A stretch of 37,437 nucleotides of DNA. It comes from JBGSUZ01 sp043770095. GTDB lineage: Bacteria > Bacillota > Clostridia > Peptostreptococcales > Acidaminobacteraceae. The stretch covers positions 1-37,437 of the forward strand of contig JAYVIR010000071.1 of the NCBI GenBank assembly GCA_043770095.1, written 5' to 3'. Of this stretch, positions 32,386 through 37,437 are shown in pieces. Numbering within the stretch: the first letter of the stretch is position 1; each line of letters opens with the position of its first letter. Below the pieces are notes generated by a model. It did not search any database. It saw only the letters and a program-made list of their open reading frames with translations, and was not told the origin of the DNA. The translations under genes were made by a program, and so were the position numbers.

Positions 32386-33423
32386 ATGCAGATAAAACGC
32401 GTGATTCGAGTTCTAATTGTGGATGATTCCAAGTTGTTTAGAGAATTCTTAATCAATGGCTTGCAAAATGACCTTTCGATTGAAGTGGTAGGATGGGCTT
32501 CTGATCCTTACATGGCAAGAGATCGAATTATTGAACTGCGCCCAGATGTCATGACGCTCGATGTGGAAATGCCAAAAATGGATGGCATTGAATTTTTAAA
32601 AAAATTAATGCCTCAGCATCCGATGCCCGTAGTTGTTGTAAGCTCTATCGATACGAGAGTGTTTGAAGCTTTGCATGCGGGTGCCGTAGATTATGTGAGC
32701 AAACCAGCAGGAAAAACACCGCAAGGCATGAACTTAATGATCAAAGAACTTGCTGTCAAAATAAAAATAGCATCAACCGTAAATTTAAGTCTTTTAAAGC
32801 GAAAATATGCTAGAGCTGAAATGCTCACGTCTACAAAACAGGAACGTATTACAAAGAGCATTATTGTCATTGGAGCGTCTACGGGTGGCACTGAAGCGAC
32901 ACATAGCATTTTAAAAGAGTTGATGCCAAATATGCCTCCGATTCTGATTGTTCAGCACATGCCGCCTATTTTCACGAAGCTATATGCAGATAGAATGAAC
33001 GCTACTTGCTCTTTGAATGTGAAAGAGGCAGAAGATGGAGAAGAACTTAAAAATAATTATGTATACATAGCACCTGGTGATTATCATATGAAAGTCAATC
33101 GGAGCGCTCAAGGAACCTTTATCAAACTATTTCAAGGCGAGCGGGTTAACGGGCATTGTCCATCTGTGGACGTATTGTTTGAATCGATATCAGAACAATA
33201 CGGGAAAGATGCGGTAAGTGTCATACTTACAGGAATGGGAAATGATGGTGCGAAAGGCATGCTAAAACTTCGCCAAAGAGGCTGTAGGACGTTAGGGCAA
33301 AATGAAGAGTCTTGTATCGTTTATGGCATGCCAAAAGTGGCGATGGATCTTGGCGGTGTCGAAGACGAACTGCCTCTTAAAGAAATGGCAAGGGTAATAT
33401 CCAAATTGGTCACAATGGACTAA
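32386..33423 (+). CDS. cheB: Chemotaxis methylesterase/deamidase CheB
   Basis: A 345-residue CheB. The receiver has phospho-acceptor Asp59 (VMTLDVEMPKMDG) and Lys in DYVSKPAGK. The esterase domain has catalytic Ser in IGASTGGTEA, His in IVQHMPP and Asp in GMGNDGAKG. It removes receptor methyl groups and can deamidate receptors; since cheD is absent this may matter. ATG 32386 follows GGGAGGG; the upstream part of the frame lies inside cheR. Confidence 0.95.
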   Translation: MQIKRVIRVLIVDDSKLFREFLINGLQNDLSIEVVGWASDPYMARDRIIELRPDVMTLDVEMPKMDGIEFLKKLMPQHPMPVVVVSSIDTRVFEALHAGAVDYVSKPAGKTPQGMNLMIKELAVKIKIASTVNLSLLKRKYARAEMLTSTKQERITKSIIVIGASTGGTEATHSILKELMPNMPPILIVQHMPPIFTKLYADRMNATCSLNVKEAEDGEELKNNYVYIAPGDYHMKVNRSAQGTFIKLFQGERVNGHCPSVDVLFESISEQYGKDAVSVILTGMGNDGAKGMLKLRQRGCRTLGQNEESCIVYGMPKVAMDLGGVEDELPLKEMARVISKLVTMD

Positions 33424-33438
33424 AGGGAGGTTTATAGG

Positions 33439-36066
33439 ATGACAGAGATAGATTCAGCGTTAAAATCCTCTGTGACAGCATTTGAATATCTACCTAATAT
33501 GGTAGTGGTCGTTAATCGTGAAATGAAAATTGCGTACGTTAATCTGGCTTTTGAGAAAATGACCGGTATCACATTTGAAATGGTTAGTGGATTAGAGGTT
33601 GATCAACTCTTTCAAATGGCCGATGAAAAGTATGTTTTAAAAGCGTTTAAATTAGAACATTCAAATCCAGAAATACCAAGTGAACGCGAGTATCATGGCA
33701 AAACGAGTTCTGGTGAAGACTATTGGCTTAGAATTAATGAATTCGCTATTGTTCCAAATGAGTTTCATCACGATTATAATGTTTATATTATTGATAATAT
33801 TACAGAAACAAAAAAAAATAAATCAGAATTAGATCTTGAGAAATCAAGACTGGAAGTCATTTTTAAAAGTGCGCCAGTGGGGATGATTTTTGTCACGAGT
33901 GACCTTCGAATTGTTGATATTAACGACTTTGCAGTGTCTATGCTCAACAATTCTAATCCTAATATACTTGGAACATTGCTCTGTGATGTTCTGAATCACA
34001 ATCATAAAAACAAAGAATTATTTCATGCGTTTGAACATTGTGAACTAGGTGATAACATCCAAGAAGCGTTTAAAGACAGTCAAAAAAGCAAAGAAGTTGA
34101 ATTTAAGCAATCGTTTAAAGGTACTTGTGGCGTTTATGATAAATGGTTTAAAGCACAAATTTCTATTATTGAAATCAGCGAATCTCTTTTTGCACTTGTT
34201 ATTTTAGAAGATATTACCCTGAGAAATCAAATTGCCAATGATTTGATTGCGAATGAAAAACGCCTTCGCCTGGTGACGGACAACATGTTAGACCTCATTA
34301 CCCAAGTGGATCAAAATGGGATAATTACCTATGCAACCCCTTCTCATTTTTCTATTTTAGGTTATTATCCAGAGGATATCGTTGGAAGAGCACTTGTAGA
34401 TTTTATTTTTGAAGATGACAAAGCTTTGGTTGAAAAACACTTCAAACGACGTTTGATGACGGAAGAGAATTTTATTTCTGAGATGCGTGTTGTAAAAAGA
34501 ACGGGTGATTTACTATGGATGGAAGCGACAGGCAAAGTGATTACGGATGATCAACATGGAAAAAGCATTGTCTATGTCAGTAGAGACACAACCATACGAA
34601 AGCAGGCGGAATATGAAGGTCAAAAGGCAAAGGAAATTGCAATAGAGGCTAATCGCTCAAAATCACAATTTCTAGCCAATATGAGCCATGAAATTCGAAC
34701 GCCGCTAAACGGCATTATAGGCATGACAAATTTGACGATTATGACAGATATCAATGCCGAGCAAAAGGAAAATTTGATGCTTGTAAAAAGCAGTGCCATT
34801 AATTTGCTAAACATCATTAACGATATTTTAGATTTTTCTAAATTAGAAGTTGGAAAAGTTGTTATCGAAAGAATTAAATTTAATTTATTAGACGTGTTGA
34901 ATGGGGTAATCAAGCCTCTTAAATTATTGGCACTTGAGAAAAATATCGATCTTGATCTTAAAATTTATGAAAAAGTACCCACATTTGTTTATGGAGACCC
35001 AGTGCGTATTGGGCAAGTTATTTCGAACCTTGTCACGAATGCGTTAAAGTTTACGCAAAAAGGTGGGGTTTTGATTGAAATTAAACCAATGAGCACGAAA
35101 GGTGATGTGATACAAATTCTGTTTTCGGTACAGGATACAGGCATTGGCATCATCGAGGATGATTTAGAGCGCATTTTTAGAAGTTTCTCACAGGCAGACG
35201 GATCCATTACCCGAAAATATGGTGGAACGGGTCTCGGTCTGAGTATTTCTAAAATGTTAGTAGGGCTTATGGGTGGTCTTTTAGAAGTGAATAGCCAATT
35301 GAATTACGGTTCGAATTTTCACTTTTCAATTCCGTTAAAGGTCGCACAGATTAATATGGATCATTTAATGAGAGATGAAGACCTTGAAAATATACCACCA
35401 GTAGAATTTAAATTAAATATATTGATTTGTGAAGATGACAAAATCAATCAAAAACTGTTTAAAAGACTATTGCTTAAACAAGGGCATGATATTGAAATTG
35501 CTGAGAATGGGATTCAGGCAATTGATATTTTAAAAAGAAGCAAATTTGATTTGATTTTGATGGACATTCAAATGCCTTTAATGGATGGATTGACAGCGCT
35601 CTCTATTATTCGAAATGAGCTTAAATTGAAAGTTCCTGTCATAGCTGTAACGGCATATGCTTTGAAAGGTGACAGGGAACGATTTATCACAGCGGGGATG
35701 GATGAATATATTTCAAAGCCGATAAATATTCGTGAATTTTTTGAGAAAATTGAGAGAATTGGTACACATAAGGGTAATGATAATAAAGATGATTTGTTAG
35801 AAAAAGTTTTGAAAAAAGAAAAAGAAGGTTTTGTGATTAATAAAGAATTATATGCGGTTCCGCTTTATGAAATAAAACTCTTCTTGGATCAAAATGACTC
35901 TGAAATGTTAGAAAGAACAAGCCATTTGATCAAAGAACGTTTTGAAAGCGAAGGGGCGGCAAGCCTTAAACGACTGGCTATGAAAATGGAATTGGCTGCT
36001 AGACGTCAAAATATAAGTGAGGCAACCCAGTATTACAGTGAAATTTTGCAGCTGATGGATATTTGA
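33439..36066 (+). CDS. PAS-PAS-PAS hybrid histidine kinase with receiver and HPt-like tail
   Basis: An 875-residue soluble hybrid kinase. Three PAS domains lie at about 10-130, 140-270 and 280-400 (FEYLPNMVVVVNREMKIAYV; FKSAPVGMIFVTSDLRIVDI; TDNMLDLITQVDQNGIITYA). HisKA has His417 (NMSHEIRTPLNGIIG). The ATPase has LVTNALKFTQKGG, QDTGIGI and YGGTGLGLSIS. The receiver has Asp709 (LILMDIQMPLMDG). The last ~55 residues align with HPt domains, with a His at 829 (TSHLIKERFESEGAASLKRL), but the Gly after the Lys is Glu. It lacks membrane spans, so it senses internal signals. It lies 15 bases after cheB. Confidence 0.92.
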   Translation: MTEIDSALKSSVTAFEYLPNMVVVVNREMKIAYVNLAFEKMTGITFEMVSGLEVDQLFQMADEKYVLKAFKLEHSNPEIPSEREYHGKTSSGEDYWLRINEFAIVPNEFHHDYNVYIIDNITETKKNKSELDLEKSRLEVIFKSAPVGMIFVTSDLRIVDINDFAVSMLNNSNPNILGTLLCDVLNHNHKNKELFHAFEHCELGDNIQEAFKDSQKSKEVEFKQSFKGTCGVYDKWFKAQISIIEISESLFALVILEDITLRNQIANDLIANEKRLRLVTDNMLDLITQVDQNGIITYATPSHFSILGYYPEDIVGRALVDFIFEDDKALVEKHFKRRLMTEENFISEMRVVKRTGDLLWMEATGKVITDDQHGKSIVYVSRDTTIRKQAEYEGQKAKEIAIEANRSKSQFLANMSHEIRTPLNGIIGMTNLTIMTDINAEQKENLMLVKSSAINLLNIINDILDFSKLEVGKVVIERIKFNLLDVLNGVIKPLKLLALEKNIDLDLKIYEKVPTFVYGDPVRIGQVISNLVTNALKFTQKGGVLIEIKPMSTKGDVIQILFSVQDTGIGIIEDDLERIFRSFSQADGSITRKYGGTGLGLSISKMLVGLMGGLLEVNSQLNYGSNFHFSIPLKVAQINMDHLMRDEDLENIPPVEFKLNILICEDDKINQKLFKRLLLKQGHDIEIAENGIQAIDILKRSKFDLILMDIQMPLMDGLTALSIIRNELKLKVPVIAVTAYALKGDRERFITAGMDEYISKPINIREFFEKIERIGTHKGNDNKDDLLEKVLKKEKEGFVINKELYAVPLYEIKLFLDQNDSEMLERTSHLIKERFESEGAASLKRLAMKMELAARRQNISEATQYYSEILQLMDI

Positions 36067-36080
36067 GTTGGAGGTGTTTC

Positions 36081-36506
36081 ATGAGAATTTTAATTGCAGA
36101 AGATGATTACGTAAGCCGAAAATTTTTATATAAATTCATGACACAGTTTGGTGAGTGCGATATTACAGTCGATGGGATGGAAGCCATCGAGGTTTTTTTG
36201 ATGGCATTAGATGAAAAAAATTACTATGACTTGGTCTGTCTAGATATTATGATGCCTGAAGTGGACGGTATTAAAGCACTTAAGACCATTCGTAAACTGG
36301 AGGAAGAGCGTGGCGTACCAAAAGATAAATTGGTCAAGGTGATCATGACCACGGCTTTAAATGACCCGAAAGGCATATTTGAATCGTTTGATTTGGGTTC
36401 AGAAGCTTATGCTGTGAAGCCCATTGATACCGATAAATTTATGGAAGTACTCAAGCGTCTTAAATTGCTGAGTGATAAAGATTTAAAATTATTAAAAAAA
36501 GAATAA
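36081..36506 (+). CDS. Single-domain response regulator
   Basis: A 141-residue receiver only. EDD at 7-9, phospho-acceptor Asp55 (LVCLDIMMPEVDG), Thr in KVIMTTALND and Lys in YAVKPIDTD are present, with a longer alpha3/beta4 loop (EEERGVPKDKL) typical of hybrid-kinase partners. GGAGGTG precedes the ATG. It begins 14 bases after the hybrid kinase and is its likely diffusible acceptor via the HPt-like tail. It has no output domain. It ends the signalling cluster. Confidence 0.92.
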   Translation: MRILIAEDDYVSRKFLYKFMTQFGECDITVDGMEAIEVFLMALDEKNYYDLVCLDIMMPEVDGIKALKTIRKLEEERGVPKDKLVKVIMTTALNDPKGIFESFDLGSEAYAVKPIDTDKFMEVLKRLKLLSDKDLKLLKKE

Positions 36507-36609
36507 GCAATATGAAGTAAGAAAAGATAAGGTCTCCGTGGACAGAATCTCTTTAATTTGATAAGATAGTTCAAGAAAAAGATTCTAACTTACGAAGGAG
36601 AACTATATA

Positions 36610-37350
36610 ATGAATAATCAAATCCTTGCTATTGTTAATGGCAAAAATATTACCAGAGATGATTTAGAGCGGTTCATGATTCAACTCGGCGAAAACGCAG
36701 CAAGATATGCCAATCCAGAGGGCGAAAAAATTCTCATAGGTGAATTGGTACATCAAGAACTTTTCCTTTCTGAAGCTTTACAAAATAAAATGGATGAAGA
36801 ACAAGCATTCAAAGATCAAGTTGAATTTGAAAAACTTCAAATGTTAAAGCAATATGCCGTTAAAAAGTGTCTTTCTGAAGCAGTTGTGGATGAAGCTGAA
36901 TTACAGGCTCACTATGAAGCTCATAAAGAAGAATTTGAAAAGCCTGACCGCGTTAAAGCGAGCCATATTCTTGTAGATTCTGAAGCAAAAGCTTTGGTAA
37001 TTTTAGAAGAAATCGCTACTGGCGTAACATTTGAAGAAGCTGCTAGCGCGCACTCAAGCTGTCCTTCAAAAGAAAGAGGCGGCGATCTTGGCTACTTTGG
37101 CAGAGGTCAAATGGTTCCTGAATTTGAAATGGCAGCATTCGAAATGCAATTAGGCGAAATCAGCAAACCGGTTAAAACACAGTTTGGTTATCACTTGATT
37201 AAATTATCAGAAAAAGAAGAAGCTGGATTCTTTGATTTAGATGAAATCAGCTTCGACTTGATGAAAGATTTAACGATGAAAAAACAAAGCGAACTTTACA
37301 CTTCAAAAGTGGAAGTATTAAAGGGTCAATTTACGGTAGAAATTCTGTAG
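36610..37350 (+). CDS. Parvulin-type peptidylprolyl isomerase, apparently cytoplasmic
   Basis: A 246-residue protein. The N-terminal SurA/PrsA-type helical chaperone part opens ILAIVNGKNITRDDLERFM. A parvulin PpiC domain follows (~110-225): VKASHILVDSEAKALVILEEI, the signature HSSCPSKERGGDLGYFGRGQMVPEFE, and TQFGYHLIKL. No signal peptide or lipobox is present, unlike PrsA, so it should act in the cytoplasm. AAGGAG lies upstream; the 103-base gap before it contains 7-bp inverted repeats (AGAATCT/AGATTCT) of unclear role. A strong terminator follows. Confidence 0.93.
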   Translation: MNNQILAIVNGKNITRDDLERFMIQLGENAARYANPEGEKILIGELVHQELFLSEALQNKMDEEQAFKDQVEFEKLQMLKQYAVKKCLSEAVVDEAELQAHYEAHKEEFEKPDRVKASHILVDSEAKALVILEEIATGVTFEEAASAHSSCPSKERGGDLGYFGRGQMVPEFEMAAFEMQLGEISKPVKTQFGYHLIKLSEKEEAGFFDLDEISFDLMKDLTMKKQSELYTSKVEVLKGQFTVEIL

Positions 37351-37392
37351 TGAATGCATTGTACGCGAAGTGAGACTAAGAATTTCAAACGC

Positions 37393-37420
37393 AGTCCCCC
37401 TGTGAATGGGGGACTTTTTT
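37393..37420 (+). terminator. Intrinsic terminator after the PPIase gene
   Basis: AGTCCCCC (37393-37400), a 7-base loop, GGGGGACT (37408-37415), then an unbroken T run. Confidence 0.95.
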
Positions 37421-37437
37421 AGTGAGAGATAAAGGCG

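Noticed and set aside
1..37437. CRISPR array, tRNA/rRNA genes, insertion sequences or prophage
   Set aside because: I saw no regularly spaced repeats, no tRNA-like cloverleaf and no transposase, integrase or phage proteins among the translated frames.

Overview
The window is 37.4 kb of AT-rich DNA with dense genes, strong AGGAGG-type ribosome binding sites and frequent GTG/TTG starts. It looks like chromosome from a low-GC Bacillota, probably a Clostridia-type anaerobe. Supporting this are an AmrS-type radical SAM enzyme, a B. subtilis-type SpeA decarboxylase, a YqjM-type ene-reductase, a YkgJ cysteine-cluster protein, RecX and a DUF2089 regulator. There is no rRNA or tRNA to fix the taxonomy, and I see no transposase, integrase or CRISPR array. 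Most genes are on the + strand; only the TraX-like and CorC/CNNM genes are on the - strand.

Layout. 1-5.8 kb holds a partial unknown gene, AmrS, a GNAT protein, a PAF-acetylhydrolase-like membrane protein whose nucleophile Ser is Gln, a TraX-like membrane protein, a 33-residue membrane peptide, an anchored beta-sandwich protein and RecX. 5.85-7.1 kb is a three-gene module: a DUF2089 zinc-ribbon/HTH regulator followed by two small proteins that share domains with it and with each other. It lies behind a consensus promoter and a perfect 14-bp dyad. 7.1-16.3 kb carries housekeeping and accessory genes: a CNNM/CBS protein, DUF1835, YkgJ, an ABC-F ATPase with a degenerate second nucleotide site, a lipid kinase, CorA, a CBS-ACT protein, an Old Yellow Enzyme and a TlpA-like lipoprotein. 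Clear intrinsic terminators separate many of them.

16.3-20.6 kb is a complete agmatine-route spermidine cluster: speD, speE, speB and speA. SpeA makes agmatine, SpeB converts it to putrescine, SpeD makes decarboxylated SAM and SpeE joins the two. A long gene-free leader before speD contains a Fur-like box, a consensus promoter and a bulged hairpin with an alternative terminator-like fold. 20.6-23.2 kb has a small tail-anchored protein, a gap with a G-loop hairpin, and an oligoendopeptidase F carrying an unusual membrane anchor.

23.3-36.5 kb is a continuous signalling cluster: REC-HDOD, REC-histidine kinase, CheY, CheA, CheW, a chemoreceptor, CheR, CheB, a PAS-HK-REC-HPt hybrid kinase and a lone receiver. 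The core chemosensory phosphorelay is complete, but CheC, CheD, CheV and CheX are absent and four extra phosphorelay proteins flank it. It may therefore control something other than, or in addition to, flagellar motion. The window ends with a cytoplasmic parvulin-type prolyl isomerase and a terminator.

All calls come from reading the sequence and from remembered family motifs. No database search was run.
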